Assembly (NCBI RefSeq): GCF_000189255.1
Contig: NZ_AEVS01000073.1
Coordinates: 30,046-94,045 of the forward strand
Direction: 5' to 3'
Length of the DNA stretch: 64,000 nt
Source of the DNA: Vibrio brasiliensis LMG 20546
GTDB lineage: Bacteria; Pseudomonadota; Gammaproteobacteria; Enterobacterales; Vibrionaceae
Shown: positions 19,671-28,665 of the stretch, one piece after another
Position numbering within the stretch: the first letter of the stretch is position 1
Layout: each line of letters begins with the position of its first letter
Program-made: the position numbers and the translations under genes
Notes under the pieces: generated by a model
Told to the model about the DNA's origin: nothing
The model's input: the letters and a program-made list of their open reading frames with translations, nothing else
Databases searched by the model: none

Positions 19671-20236
19671 GATTCCACCCTCAATATACGTTCGATGTTG
19701 AGCAGTTCTTCGGTATCAAGCAGTGACATCACTTGCTCTCCAACATTGATCAATCCTTGTAGATAAGGCGTCACTAGTGATTCACCCACTGCCGGGTAGA
19801 GTTCGTTTTGCCCGCGACTGACGACATCACTCACTGCATCGACGACTAAGCCCATCAGACGTTCACTCTCTTCATCACTGTAACGAAGCACTATCACGAC
19901 AGTGGTTGGCAGGTACTCACACTTACCGACAGAGAATCTTGAGCGCAGATCAACGACTGGAACAATCATTCCGCGCAGGTTAATCACCCCACGGACAAAT
20001 TCTGGTGCTCTCGGGATGGGCGTTGGTCGCTCCCATACACGGATTTCTTCAACATCTTTGATTTCTACGCCATACAACTCATGAGCCAGCTTAAAACTCA
20101 GGAAGTCAGCACTTTCACTCACTTCGTCGTTCATGCTATCCAACAGAGCCTCGGCCTGAGCTTCAATATTTTGCTTGGATAGATCCGTCATGTTTTGAGC
20201 ACTGTCTATCCCTGTCGTAACTGCGTCCATGCCCAC
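19667..20236 (-). CDS. cheW: Chemotaxis adaptor CheW (first copy in operon), 189 aa
   Basis: A CheW domain at about residues 43-180 with an extra 40-residue acidic N-terminal extension. Motifs are FLSFKLAHELYGVEIKDVEE, GVINLRGMIVPVVDLRSRFS and GLVVDAVSDV. It starts 3 bp after the cheA stop and overlaps the next cheW by four bases, so all three are tightly coupled. Confidence 0.93.
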   Translation of the reverse strand: MGMDAVTTGIDSAQNMTDLSKQNIEAQAEALLDSMNDEVSESADFLSFKLAHELYGVEIKDVEEIRVWERPTPIPRAPEFVRGVINLRGMIVPVVDLRSRFSVGKCEYLPTTVVIVLRYSDEESERLMGLVVDAVSDVVSRGQNELYPAVGESLVTPYLQGLINVGEQVMSLLDTEELLNIERILRVES

Positions 20237-20239
20237 TCC

Positions 20240-22303
20240 TTATGCTGCAATGCCTTTATGAGATGCTTCGGAAGATCGATTGAGGAAGTTGGTAATTAAG
20301 CCCTGAATATCAAGAATCAATGACACAGAGCCGTCGCCCAATATGGTCGCACCTGAGATGCCAGCAACCTTGCTATAGTTCGATTCCAGACTTTTGATCA
20401 CCACTTGCTGTTGGTCATGCAGCTCATCAAGTAATAGCCCGACGCGATTTCCCGCCGCTTCGACAAAGCAAAGAATGCGTTGCTCTAATCCACCACTTGA
20501 TCCCATTTCCAATTCATCTTGCAGACGTAAGATAGGAATATTCTCTTCACGCAATCGGTAGAGTTCGATGCCTCCCGACGCGTGTTTTATGCATGCAGGG
20601 TCAATTTGAATCGATTCGACAATCGTCAGCAGTGGTATGACATAAACTTCACCTGCCACTTTGACCAGTTGGCCATCAAGAATAGCCAATGTGAGCGGTA
20701 GACTAATGGTGAAACAGCTTCCTTCGCCAAGACTGGATTCCACTTCAATATGTCCACCCAACTCTTCGATATTGCGTCGAACAACGTCCATTCCGACGCC
20801 TCGACCTGAAATGTCGGACACTTGTTCAGCCGTGGAAAAACCAGGTGCAAAAATCAGATTCATGATCTGCTTGTCAGAGAACTCTTCACGCCTTGAGTCT
20901 TCCGCTAACACCCCTTTTTCTAACGCTTTGTCCCACAATTTGTCACAGTTAAGTCCTGCACCGTCATCTTGAATCTCAATCACTATCGAGCCGCCCTGAT
21001 GGTAGGCGTTGAGTTCAATCACTCCCATTTCAGGTTTGCCGTTAGCAAGGCGAGTCGAAGGCTGCTCAATACCGTGATCGATGCCGTTTCGTACCAGGTG
21101 AACTAAGGGATCAACAATCCGTTCCAACACGGTTTTATCGAGTTCGGTCTGTTCACCTTTGATTTGCAGATCGACCTGTTTTTCCAAACGACTCGACAAG
21201 TCTCTCACCAGTCGAGGGAAACGACTGAAAGCAAAACTCATCGGTAACATGCGAATATTCAGAACGTTTTCTTGAAGGTCTTTGCTGTTCTGTAGTAACT
21301 GATCCAGTCCGGTTTTAAGCTTTTCGAGTTTCTCTATCGTGAAGTCATTACCAATCTCAGTCAGCATAGACTGGGTAATAACTAACTCACCGACCAGATT
21401 GATAAGGCTATCCACTTTATCGATATCGACGCGGATTGAACTGACACTGGAATCTGATTTCGCCACCTTGGTAGATTTGGCTTCAGGCTCGGCTTTTTTA
21501 ACCGGTGTATCTACCTTTGGAGATTCAGGTTGCGATTCGCTCGCGCCAGCGATGTCACTCGTTACATCATTGCCACCCAATCGTTCGATGGTGAGGTCAC
21601 ACTCATCCTCAACCCATTCGAAGATTTCCTGAATCTGTTCAAGTTCTACTTCACCACTGATAGTGGCGCTCCAGGTTAAGTAACAAAGTTCAGACTCGAT
21701 GGCCTCGATATCAGGTAATTTAGATGTATCAGCGCTAATTTCGCATGAGGTATCTAACTCGCTCAATTCACGTAAGATACGTAATGGATCATTACCACTG
21801 AAGAACATTTCTTGATGGGGAGCGAATACAATTTGCCAGGGTTGGTCGCTATTAGTTGAAGTTTCGTTTTCAGCATCTGGCTGTTGTGTTTGCTCTGAAG
21901 TCGATTCGGATGCGTTGTCATCCAGCAGAACCAGTAACTTTTGACTGACCTCTTGCTTGAGAACTTCATTCACTTCGCTGCCTTGTTCATGGCCTTCGAG
22001 CATGCTGTGAATACAATCTCCGCTTTTTAAAAGCAGGTCGATGGTTTCCGCACTCAAGCTGCGCTCTTGATTACGGACTAAGTCAAGATAGGCTTCCACA
22101 CCGTGAGTAAACTCACTAATGTCGAGTAAATTAAATGTCCCCGCCCCGCCTTTGATTGAATGAGCGGCACGAAAAATCGTATTTATGGACTCGTCTTCTA
22201 CGTGCTCTGGGTCCAAGTTGAGCAGAACATCTTCTAGCACTTCAAGATTTTCACGACACTCCTCGTAAAACATCTTGCGCAGCTGTTCCATGTCTAAAGC
22301 CAT
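20240..22303 (-). CDS. cheA: Chemotaxis histidine kinase CheA, 687 aa
   Basis: The Hpt (P1) domain carries phospho-acceptor His48 in AAHSIKGGAGTF. A P2-like region with low-complexity linkers occupies about 130-290. P3 dimerisation follows, then the P4 ATPase with N-box LVHLVRNGIDHGIEQP and G-box DISGRGVGMDVVRRN, and a C-terminal CheW-like P5 domain. It phosphorylates the adjacent CheY, CheB and possibly the receiver of the distal phosphatase. This cheA is distinct from the flagellar-operon copy that Vibrio carry on chromosome 1; the homologous V. cholerae cluster III is not required for normal flagellar chemotaxis. Confidence 0.95.
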   Translation of the reverse strand: MALDMEQLRKMFYEECRENLEVLEDVLLNLDPEHVEDESINTIFRAAHSIKGGAGTFNLLDISEFTHGVEAYLDLVRNQERSLSAETIDLLLKSGDCIHSMLEGHEQGSEVNEVLKQEVSQKLLVLLDDNASESTSEQTQQPDAENETSTNSDQPWQIVFAPHQEMFFSGNDPLRILRELSELDTSCEISADTSKLPDIEAIESELCYLTWSATISGEVELEQIQEIFEWVEDECDLTIERLGGNDVTSDIAGASESQPESPKVDTPVKKAEPEAKSTKVAKSDSSVSSIRVDIDKVDSLINLVGELVITQSMLTEIGNDFTIEKLEKLKTGLDQLLQNSKDLQENVLNIRMLPMSFAFSRFPRLVRDLSSRLEKQVDLQIKGEQTELDKTVLERIVDPLVHLVRNGIDHGIEQPSTRLANGKPEMGVIELNAYHQGGSIVIEIQDDGAGLNCDKLWDKALEKGVLAEDSRREEFSDKQIMNLIFAPGFSTAEQVSDISGRGVGMDVVRRNIEELGGHIEVESSLGEGSCFTISLPLTLAILDGQLVKVAGEVYVIPLLTIVESIQIDPACIKHASGGIELYRLREENIPILRLQDELEMGSSGGLEQRILCFVEAAGNRVGLLLDELHDQQQVVIKSLESNYSKVAGISGATILGDGSVSLILDIQGLITNFLNRSSEASHKGIAA

Positions 22304-22348
22304 AATGTAACCTCACCAATTGACGTTGCAGTGTGAGAGAAGCTCGGT

Positions 22349-22708
22349 TTAAATCACACGTTTTAATGTTTTTAGTAGTGTGTCTGGATTAAACGGCTTT
22401 ACTAACCAACCTGTTGCACCAGCAGACTTTCCTTGTTGCTTCTTATCGGTGCTTGTTTCAGTCGTTAGCATTAATATCGGAATAAATTTGTATTGCGGTT
22501 TTTCCCGCAAAGCTTTTACCAGCTCAAATCCCCCCATATTCGGCATATTGACGTCAGATATGACGACATCAAACTTCGCCGAAGTCACTTTGCTCAGTGC
22601 ATCGCGACCGTCATTTGCCGTTTCAACGTCATAGCCAGCATCACGTAATGTATGACTCACCATTTGACGAATTGAGACAGAATCATCCACAGCTAGAATT
22701 TTAGTCAT
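22349..22708 (-). CDS. cheY: CheY-like response regulator, 119 aa
   Basis: A single-domain receiver with phospho-acceptor Asp52 in VISDVNMPNMGG, the acidic pair in VDDS, Thr in LTTETS and the conserved lysine in WLVKPF. The ATG at 22708 overlaps the last codons of the upstream STAS gene (stop 22701-22703), which argues for this start over the longer frame. It may be an output or a phosphate sink for the adjacent CheA; its flagellar-motor binding cannot be judged. Confidence 0.93.
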   Translation of the reverse strand: MTKILAVDDSVSIRQMVSHTLRDAGYDVETANDGRDALSKVTSAKFDVVISDVNMPNMGGFELVKALREKPQYKFIPILMLTTETSTDKKQQGKSAGATGWLVKPFNPDTLLKTLKRVI

Positions 22709-23012
22709 GTTGCAGTTCTCCAACTTCACTGTTGATTTCAAACTGATCGCGTAGCCCTAACGTATTAATACCTTCGATCAGTAACGGAGTAGGTTTTACT
22801 AGTTGAATATCTATCTGATTGGATTTAGCGGATAAGAATAAGGCGAGCAAAGCTTGCAATCCGGCAGCGTCAAGGCGATTGACGTGCGATGCATCGATTT
22901 GAATTTGATGGGTATCTTGAGTAAGCCACGCTTTGTAATCACTCGCACTGTCGAGTACGGTAGATATGTCTAATGACTCAGGTAACAAACATTCCATGTC
23001 TTCAACCTTCAC
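22701..23012 (-). CDS. STAS-domain protein, first gene of chemosensory operon, 103 aa
   Basis: A small STAS domain (LDISTVLDSASDYKAWL; VNRLDAAGLQALLALFL). The position that holds a phosphorylatable Ser or Thr in switch-type STAS proteins is Ala here (DAAG), so it is probably not regulated by phosphorylation, unlike the distal STAS gene of the same operon. Its last eight bases overlap the cheY start. STAS genes preceding cheY are common in this cluster type; the role is unknown. Confidence 0.88.
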   Translation of the reverse strand: MKVEDMECLLPESLDISTVLDSASDYKAWLTQDTHQIQIDASHVNRLDAAGLQALLALFLSAKSNQIDIQLVKPTPLLIEGINTLGLRDQFEINSEVGELQHD

Positions 23013-23253
23013 TTTATTATTATTCCTAGCCGATATTAACCATGTTGCTTAAGATGAGTGTAGGAAGGAATCATTAATCCGCAAGCGGTGTAGCTAGATA
23101 GTTTGGGTGAAAAGTTTGACGAAAGGATGAGTCTGAAGTCGTATTGTCTTTATATATTAGCTAATTACATAACGTTTCATAAGCGCCAAAAAAAACGCAA
23201 ATAAATCACGCTCTTAAAATTGAGAAAGAGTAAATAACAATCACTGAATGGAA

Positions 23254-23266
23254 TTTACAGTGTAAA
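23254..23266. other. parS2 site 1 of a cluster of three
   Basis: TTTACAGTGTAAA, an exact match to the parS2 consensus. Its centre is 24 bp from the next site. Confidence 0.92.
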
Positions 23267-23277
23267 AGCGACTCTGG

Positions 23278-23290
23278 TTTACACTGTAAA
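23278..23290. other. parS2 site 2 of a cluster of three
   Basis: TTTACACTGTAAA, an exact consensus match. It is in the opposite central orientation to its two neighbours. Confidence 0.92.
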
Positions 23291-23310
23291 TGGTCTGGTC
23301 GGGCAGCTCT

Positions 23311-23323
23311 TTTACAGTGTAAA
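23311..23323. other. parS2 site 3 of a cluster of three
   Basis: TTTACAGTGTAAA, an exact consensus match, 33 bp centre to centre from site 2 and 20 bp from the tmcA stop codon. Confidence 0.92.
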
Positions 23324-23343
23324 TCGCGAACCTAGCCTTCTCT

Positions 23344-25341
23344 TCAGCGCGACTTTTTCACCAATTCACTTAGATGCTGGCGGAAAACTTGCTCTGCTTG
23401 CTTTCTGCCAGTCATGCCGAACTCGGCTATGCAATCTGCCCAACTGTTTCTTTGTACGACAAGTCGAATAAATAGATCACTCACTTTATAAGCGAGTTGT
23501 GGGGATGATTGCCACCATAAGTTGAGTAAAGGAGCGACACTATCATAGCTTGAACCGCCCAAACAATAGCGCTCTATCAGTTGATGAACGCCTGCTTTTA
23601 CTACGGAAGCATCATTAATCGGCGTTAAACTACGGACAAGTTCAATCTCAAGTTGCGAAAATATTGTACCCAATGAGTAATGCATGCTGTCAGCAAACTG
23701 CGCTTTAGCCTCATCCAGCCAATCTAAATCGCCGTTAATCATGATAAGTGAATGTGTACCACTCGCTTGGTCACGTTGACTACCAAGTCGAACCGAATGG
23801 AAATCTGATTGATTCCAAAATCTCACCAACTCGCTCGTTGCTCCAAAGCTGGTGGAATAAAAGTCATACTCGGTTTGCTGACGTAATTGAGCAATCATCT
23901 GTCGACCAACGCCACTTCGCTGTCGCTGAGGGTGAACCGCGATACGCATAATCCGTAGGCTTGATTGCCGAGCCGCGGCAGTAATTCCCATCTGGTTAGC
24001 TAACGTCGTCGCAACCAGGTGCCCTTTAGGTCGACGCTTACCAAGGCAGATCTGCTCAACTAGCTGACTCTCAAGCTGCCCCTCTTCAATTGCCAAAATA
24101 CATCCAAGGCAGGTTCCCCCGTCAAAGGCGGCATAAAGGTGAATCGCTTCATCGCTCAGTAGTAGCATCAGGTCATTGGGCGAAGTCTGATAATGAGCAT
24201 TCACTAGCAAAGCGAAGCAGCTTGCCAATAACTTAGGTTCTGCGACCAGTTGTTTTTTTTCAATGCGCTGTAGCTGAGGCTCTCTTTGAACATCCGCCAA
24301 AGTATCCAAATCGCTATCGAGTAAAAAGCTGGTAAACAGCCAGTTTTCTAGCGGGTCGTTTTGATTCCATCTAATTGGTTGTTCGAGATGATAAAAATTA
24401 GTGCCCGGACGTTGTTGTTTAAGCCATGTCTGGAACTTAACACTGAAACCACGTCCACACCCTTCGTAACCATGAATCGTGGTAGAGAATACCGCGCGAT
24501 GATAGTGCTCGACCATGCGTTGCAGCATTGGAATCGGAATAGCCGAAGCTTCATCAACCAATAGACAATCAAGTTCAACTTGGCTGCGAAGTAACTCATC
24601 GGGAGCGATGAATTCTAAGACCGATTGGTGGTAGCTTAGTCGGTTGTTTTCTACTTTAGTCCCATCAAGCAAACGACTAGCGTGCTCGAATACAGGTTGA
24701 ATGGTTGCGACACTTGGCGCTGTCAGCACAATTCGAATCTTACGCGACTGCATGAGTTGTGCAGCAGCGATTCCCATTGCACTGCTTTTACCCCGACCGC
24801 GGTCAGCGGTCATCACTAGAGGTCTTTTACGATGGCCTTCAACGACTTTAACGATTTTATCAATCGCCAGCTGCTGTTGGTGATACGGTTCGAACGCATG
24901 CTCCACTACTTGCGGTAATGGCGCCAAAGGTTGGTTCTGCGTAAGTTGTATCAAATGTCCTAACGCATTATTCAGCCAAATCTGGTCATATCCTTCACCA
25001 CCGTTCACATCAGTAACAATCACAACCAGCCCTCCCCCACGTACACAACCTGTCGCGGCGGTAAAGCTATTGGCATCGAAGCCTGCCCGAAAATCGCAAA
25101 TAAGCAGCTGGCACTCCTGCCCCAGAAGTTGCTGGCCTTTGTTGTATTGAACGACTTTGCCCACCTCTATATGCGCTTTACCACCCAGTTGATAAATGAC
25201 TGAGCTATCCAGATGACAGGCTGCTTCCACGACACACTGCTGCTGCCATAGATCATCTCCACGTATAACAACACCAAAGCGGTGGTTAGATTGGCGAGCT
25301 ATGCTTAGTAGCTGGGATAAGTAGTCGTTGATCAATTTCAT
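23344..25341 (-). CDS. tmcA: tRNA(Met) cytidine acetyltransferase TmcA, 665 aa
   Basis: Makes N4-acetylcytidine at the wobble base of elongator tRNA-Met using acetyl-CoA and ATP. The domain order fits: an N-terminal DUF1726-type region, an RNA-helicase-like ATPase with Walker A DRGRGKSSAMG and Walker B LLVDEASAIPIPML, a GNAT acetyltransferase domain with IMRIAVHPQRQRSGVGRQM, and a C-terminal tRNA-binding region. The length is normal for the family. It lies downstream of the par operon but a strong terminator separates them. Confidence 0.95.
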   Translation of the reverse strand: MKLINDYLSQLLSIARQSNHRFGVVIRGDDLWQQQCVVEAACHLDSSVIYQLGGKAHIEVGKVVQYNKGQQLLGQECQLLICDFRAGFDANSFTAATGCVRGGGLVVIVTDVNGGEGYDQIWLNNALGHLIQLTQNQPLAPLPQVVEHAFEPYHQQQLAIDKIVKVVEGHRKRPLVMTADRGRGKSSAMGIAAAQLMQSRKIRIVLTAPSVATIQPVFEHASRLLDGTKVENNRLSYHQSVLEFIAPDELLRSQVELDCLLVDEASAIPIPMLQRMVEHYHRAVFSTTIHGYEGCGRGFSVKFQTWLKQQRPGTNFYHLEQPIRWNQNDPLENWLFTSFLLDSDLDTLADVQREPQLQRIEKKQLVAEPKLLASCFALLVNAHYQTSPNDLMLLLSDEAIHLYAAFDGGTCLGCILAIEEGQLESQLVEQICLGKRRPKGHLVATTLANQMGITAAARQSSLRIMRIAVHPQRQRSGVGRQMIAQLRQQTEYDFYSTSFGATSELVRFWNQSDFHSVRLGSQRDQASGTHSLIMINGDLDWLDEAKAQFADSMHYSLGTIFSQLEIELVRSLTPINDASVVKAGVHQLIERYCLGGSSYDSVAPLLNLWWQSSPQLAYKVSDLFIRLVVQRNSWADCIAEFGMTGRKQAEQVFRQHLSELVKKSR

Positions 25342-25390
25342 GAGTTCGATACGAATAAAATGTGGTATTGGGCAGCCACATTATGACATA

Positions 25391-25418
25391 AAAAAAGCCG
25401 CCCAGAGGCGGCTTTATT
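25391..25418 (-). terminator. Rho-independent terminator of the parA2-parB2 operon
   Basis: The stem AAAGCCGCC (25394-25402) pairs with GGCGGCTTT (25407-25415) around a 4-base loop and is followed on the minus strand by a T tract. It isolates tmcA from parB2. Confidence 0.9.
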
Positions 25419-25433
25419 CAATAACAAAACTGG

Positions 25434-26405
25434 CTAGTTCAATTTGTTGGCAACCAGATCTAAGATCTCTTGCATTAATGCATCGTCAACTTTCTTTAGG
25501 TTGAGCGTTAAGTTACTGCCTTTACGGCTATAGCTCGCACGACCTTTAATAAGTTCCGTTTTTGTCGCTGTTGCTTTCTTGCTTGGCGCCAACTCTTCAA
25601 TCCAAGCTTCAATATTCTCGGTCACTTCTTTAGTGATTCGAGCGACACCCTGAGACTGGCTTCTTTGCCAAACAAAACCTTCTTCAGAACGACACTTATC
25701 GAGCAGTTTACCTTGTTGCCCTTTATCCAGGCTATTAAATTGCTTATGTAGTTTAACGATTGTAGGACGACCAAGCTCTGCCACATTTGGGTACGCTTGT
25801 AGTAGTTCTAGTGGTAGATCTGCGGCTTTTAAAGCGCCACTGACAAGTGCTTCACTACACTGGAACATTTTAGCCAGCGCTTTCTGATCTTCTGCGTCAC
25901 CACTTTCCAGTTTAGCGAGCATCTCCTTGCCTTTTTCGTACAAAGAAAGAGGCTTGTGTGCGTTAGCCACGTCAGAAAGGAACTTAGCATGTTCAGTGCT
26001 AATGTTCTCACCAACGTAGATAAGGAATTCCTGTCCCGCCAAGATACAAGACATACGACGACGGCTACCATCGAGCACTTCAATCTTGCCATCTTCACAC
26101 TTGCGACCCACTGCCGGATATTGCTGACCACGCTCTTTTAATGTGACCAACACATCTGATAGTGCGTGTTCGTTTAGAAATGCTTGTTCACGCGCATTTT
26201 CTGAAAATACGACGGTTTGTTCGCTGACCTGATCGGCAGGAATACGCACCAATTCAAACTGAACTTTCTCTTCGCCAGCCACTGAAAGTTCAATAACCTG
26301 AGCCTGTTCTTTTGCCGCTTGTTGCGCTTCTTGCGGTGTGGTCACGTGACGCTTATTCGCTTTGCCAAATAATCTTGCGTTTAAATCTGAAGTCTTAATT
26401 GCCAT
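25434..26405 (-). CDS. parB2: Chromosome 2 partition protein ParB2, 323 aa
   Basis: Binds parS2 sites and forms the segregation complex of the secondary chromosome. It contains the ParB/Srx-like region with GRKCEDGKIEVLDGSRRRMS (the GxRR-type box), a central helix-turn-helix around LAKMFQCSEALVSGALKAADLP and a C-terminal dimer/DNA-binding part. Length and composition match V. cholerae ParB2 rather than the chromosomal Spo0J-type ParB. It starts 7 bp after the parA2 stop. Seven consensus parS2 sites within the window support the assignment. Confidence 0.95.
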   Translation of the reverse strand: MAIKTSDLNARLFGKANKRHVTTPQEAQQAAKEQAQVIELSVAGEEKVQFELVRIPADQVSEQTVVFSENAREQAFLNEHALSDVLVTLKERGQQYPAVGRKCEDGKIEVLDGSRRRMSCILAGQEFLIYVGENISTEHAKFLSDVANAHKPLSLYEKGKEMLAKLESGDAEDQKALAKMFQCSEALVSGALKAADLPLELLQAYPNVAELGRPTIVKLHKQFNSLDKGQQGKLLDKCRSEEGFVWQRSQSQGVARITKEVTENIEAWIEELAPSKKATATKTELIKGRASYSRKGSNLTLNLKKVDDALMQEILDLVANKLN

Positions 26406-26412
26406 TTTCTAT

Positions 26413-27630
26413 TTACCCCTGATTTAGTGATGACCAATGACTGTGTAGTACACGCTCTAGCTCCAGTGCACTCTTCTGTACCGCATCCTGAGCAGTCGCC
26501 AGTGTCTTCTTACCGCCTTCAAAATCACCTGTTGTCAGGTCAAATACCGTGCTGTAAGTGTCAGCACAGGTTTCAAATGCACGGCTACGAGGTATCGTCG
26601 CCATCATCACCTGGTCACCCAACAGATAGTTCATTTCAGTAAGGACCGCTACCTGCTTCTTGTTGTCATCCTCAAACATGGTTGGCATCAGACGAACAAA
26701 TTCAAGACCCTGCCAGTCCTCTGGGAACATTTCATAAACCGTAGGTAAATGCTGGAAGAAGTTAACGGTTGACGCCCAGTCAAGTCGCTTCGCCGCACAT
26801 GGGATCAGCAGTGCGTTTGACGCATACATTGCATTCCATACTAGCGGGTCTACGTGTGGACCGGTATCAATCATGATAACGTCGAAGTCATCAGCAATCT
26901 GATCTATCAGCTTCTCTTTAAGCAGCTTAACGATATCAAGCGACTGGTTTTGAGACAGATGTTGCCAGGCTTCCGCGTTAAACATCGCATCTTCAGGAAA
27001 CGCTGATACTGTTTTTAAGTTTGGATATTGAGTCGGTAGCAACACATTTTTGTGTAGAAACTCATTATTTACCTCAACGCCTTCTGGCACGTTATCCAGC
27101 ATAACATCAACAGCTGAGTAGATATTGTCATGATCCGTCAGGCTAATTTGAGGGTTTAAGAATAGACGTAACGAACCTTGCGGGTCTAAGTCAATCAGAC
27201 AGATACGGTAACGCTTATCCAGATTAAGAGCTAAACACGCCGCGAGATGCACAGCACTCATAGACTTACCTGTACCACCCTTCTGGTTCTGTACATTGAT
27301 AATCCAAGGTTTGTTTTCGCTGTTTTTCTTACGCTCGTGAAACTTAGGGATGCCCGCAGCGTCCATCAGCATATGAGCTTCTTGCAAAGAAATAGAGTAA
27401 TGGTTGGCGTTGTTTTTAGTGAATTGGTGACCAGACTCTTCTAGTTTGCTAATTGCATCATCAAGTTTACGACGGGTTAAACCAGAGCGAGTTTCCATCA
27501 ATGCTTTTGACATCGGCGGAAAATGCTCGTCGCTGCGCTCTTCCAATACAATTTCGATACGATCAGCTTGTACCTGAGCCGTTTTCTCAGCCAGCTGAAT
27601 GAGATTCTCAATCGTATGTTCTCGTTTCAT
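26413..27630 (-). CDS. parA2: Chromosome 2 partition ATPase ParA2, 405 aa
   Basis: A Walker-type ATPase that moves ParB2-bound origins. An N-terminal winged-helix region (MKREHTIENLIQLAEKT... SGLTRRKLDDAISKLEESG) marks it as a type Ia, plasmid-like ParA that also represses its own promoter. The deviant Walker A motif is NQKGGTGKSMS and Walker B is VIMIDTGPHVDP. The ATG at 27630 gives 405 residues, the length I recall for V. cholerae ParA2; the longer frame upstream lacks sense. It is transcribed away from the origin. Confidence 0.95.
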   Translation of the reverse strand: MKREHTIENLIQLAEKTAQVQADRIEIVLEERSDEHFPPMSKALMETRSGLTRRKLDDAISKLEESGHQFTKNNANHYSISLQEAHMLMDAAGIPKFHERKKNSENKPWIINVQNQKGGTGKSMSAVHLAACLALNLDKRYRICLIDLDPQGSLRLFLNPQISLTDHDNIYSAVDVMLDNVPEGVEVNNEFLHKNVLLPTQYPNLKTVSAFPEDAMFNAEAWQHLSQNQSLDIVKLLKEKLIDQIADDFDVIMIDTGPHVDPLVWNAMYASNALLIPCAAKRLDWASTVNFFQHLPTVYEMFPEDWQGLEFVRLMPTMFEDDNKKQVAVLTEMNYLLGDQVMMATIPRSRAFETCADTYSTVFDLTTGDFEGGKKTLATAQDAVQKSALELERVLHSHWSSLNQG

Positions 27631-27851
27631 TTGCCAAATTCCGTTATTAGTGAACTGAAAATAATTGTACAGCATTTTCAGTAACAAACAATAAAAAGGT
27701 GAACGTGCAATTATAGATATTAATCACATTAAATAGAAATATGACATTCAATTTAGTGTTAATCAGCAAAAACAGGTCAATTTGTTGTCAATTTTTACCT
27801 GCATGACATGTCTTAAAGTACCATAGAATAAAAGTGTTACAGCATCACTTA

Positions 27852-27864
27852 TTTACATTGTAAA
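27852..27864. other. parS2 site next to the origin
   Basis: TTTACATTGTAAA, an exact consensus match, 222 bp upstream of the parA2 start and 168 bp from the first 17-bp RctB-type element. It is the only site in the window with T at the centre position. Confidence 0.92.
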
Positions 27865-28031
27865 AATATTTTTAGAATTGAGACCAGAAAGACGCTCGGA
27901 ACGATTAAGATTGCTGACTAATTTACGGTAGGTGCTATTTTGACTTTCAAACTGATAACAAGTCAGACAGCAAGAACAGGGCTCGTACAACTGATTTGAT
28001 AGTCAAATATCTTTAATCGCTCATCAGCTAA

Positions 28032-28175
28032 CGGAACAATGATCAAGGAATCTATCATGATCATGCTTTCAGACCAATTTTGCGATTTAGGAACAATGAT
28101 CAAGGGAATTTAGTGCCAGAACAAGCCCCTTGAGAGATGCGATGAAAATGATCCAAGATCGGAACAATGATCAAG
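28032..28175 (+). repeat. Three RctB 39-mer-like core elements
   Basis: CGGAACAATGATCAAGG occurs at 28032-28048, with one leading-base change (A for C) at 28089-28105, and as a 16-base match at 28160-28175. The spacing is irregular (57 and 71 bp). These resemble the longer RctB-binding repeats that inhibit initiation in V. cholerae; exact 39-mer boundaries cannot be set by eye. Confidence 0.75.
28059..28070 (+). repeat. RctB 12-mer iteron (inc side)
   Basis: A perfect GATCATGCTTTC, between the first and second 39-mer-like elements. Confidence 0.85.
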
Positions 28176-28319
28176 TCTATGTACTTCTCGGAAGCATGTA
28201 AATTTAACTCCATTTTACGGACGAATGCAGATGGACTAAGACTTGACGCTAAATAACGGCTCACGGAATCAATTATTGACCGACAATCCATTAAAAGCGG
28301 CAATCGATGACTATTTCAT

Positions 28320-28331
28320 GATCATGCTTTC
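28320..28331 (+). repeat. RctB 12-mer iteron (inc side)
   Basis: A perfect GATCATGCTTTC, 26 bp before the first DnaA box. Confidence 0.85.
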
Positions 28332-28356
28332 GGAAAGATGCTTGCTGGCGAACCTA

Positions 28357-28365
28357 TGTGGATAA
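28357..28365 (-). promoter_or_regulatory. DnaA box
   Basis: TGTGGATAA, the exact reverse complement of the strong box TTATCCACA. Confidence 0.8.
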
Positions 28366-28514
28366 GATGCAGCGTGTGTTGTTCGACTTTATCTATCGGT
28401 TACTATCTGTTCAATTTAACGATTTACACATCGATCCCTTGATCATCGTTTCGATAAATTAGACAATCACAATCCGTTGGTTGAGAGGCATTTATCTATT
28501 AACTCAGTTCGGCT

Positions 28515-28523
28515 TGTGGATAA
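28515..28523 (-). promoter_or_regulatory. DnaA box of the minimal origin
   Basis: TGTGGATAA, an exact strong DnaA box on the minus strand, 17 bp before the iteron array. This is the arrangement expected for oriCII. Confidence 0.85.
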
Positions 28524-28539
28524 CGTGTGCAACTATGAT

Positions 28540-28665
28540 GATCATGCTTTCATGATTCCATTGATCATTTGTTCGTAGTTATGATGATCATCGTTCTAAG
28601 AATTTTTGATCATGCTTTCAATCACTTAATGATCATGCTTTCGTTGTTTACATGATCATGCTTTC
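28540..28665 (+). repeat. Iteron array of the minimal origin
   Basis: Four perfect copies of GATCATGCTTTC at 28540-28551, 28608-28619, 28631-28642 and 28654-28665, with degenerate copies at 28563-28574 and 28586-28597, give six units in one orientation at about 22-23 bp steps. That puts them on the same helical face. A further degenerate copy is at 28441-28452. Six iterons is the number described for V. cholerae oriCII. Not a CRISPR: the units are 12 bp and the intervals lack spacer structure. Confidence 0.92.

Larger units (their letters stand above)
23013..23343. other. Intergenic region: promoter side of the chemosensory operon and parS2 cluster
   Basis: This 331-bp gap lies between the start of the chemosensory operon and the 3' end of tmcA. 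The half next to the operon is AT-rich and presumably holds its promoter; I see no clear sigma-54 element. The other half holds three parS2 sites within 70 bp (23254-23323). No coding sequence is supported. Confidence 0.7.

Noticed and set aside
28100-28303. A 67-codon open frame in the origin region
   Set aside because: It covers iterons and 39-mer-like sites, has no RBS or protein-like character, and the equivalent V. cholerae region (rctA) is considered untranslated.
28540-28665. Regular short repeats that could be mistaken for a CRISPR array
   Set aside because: The units are 12 bp with short, non-spacer intervals, contain GATC and sit at an origin next to rctB. They are iterons.
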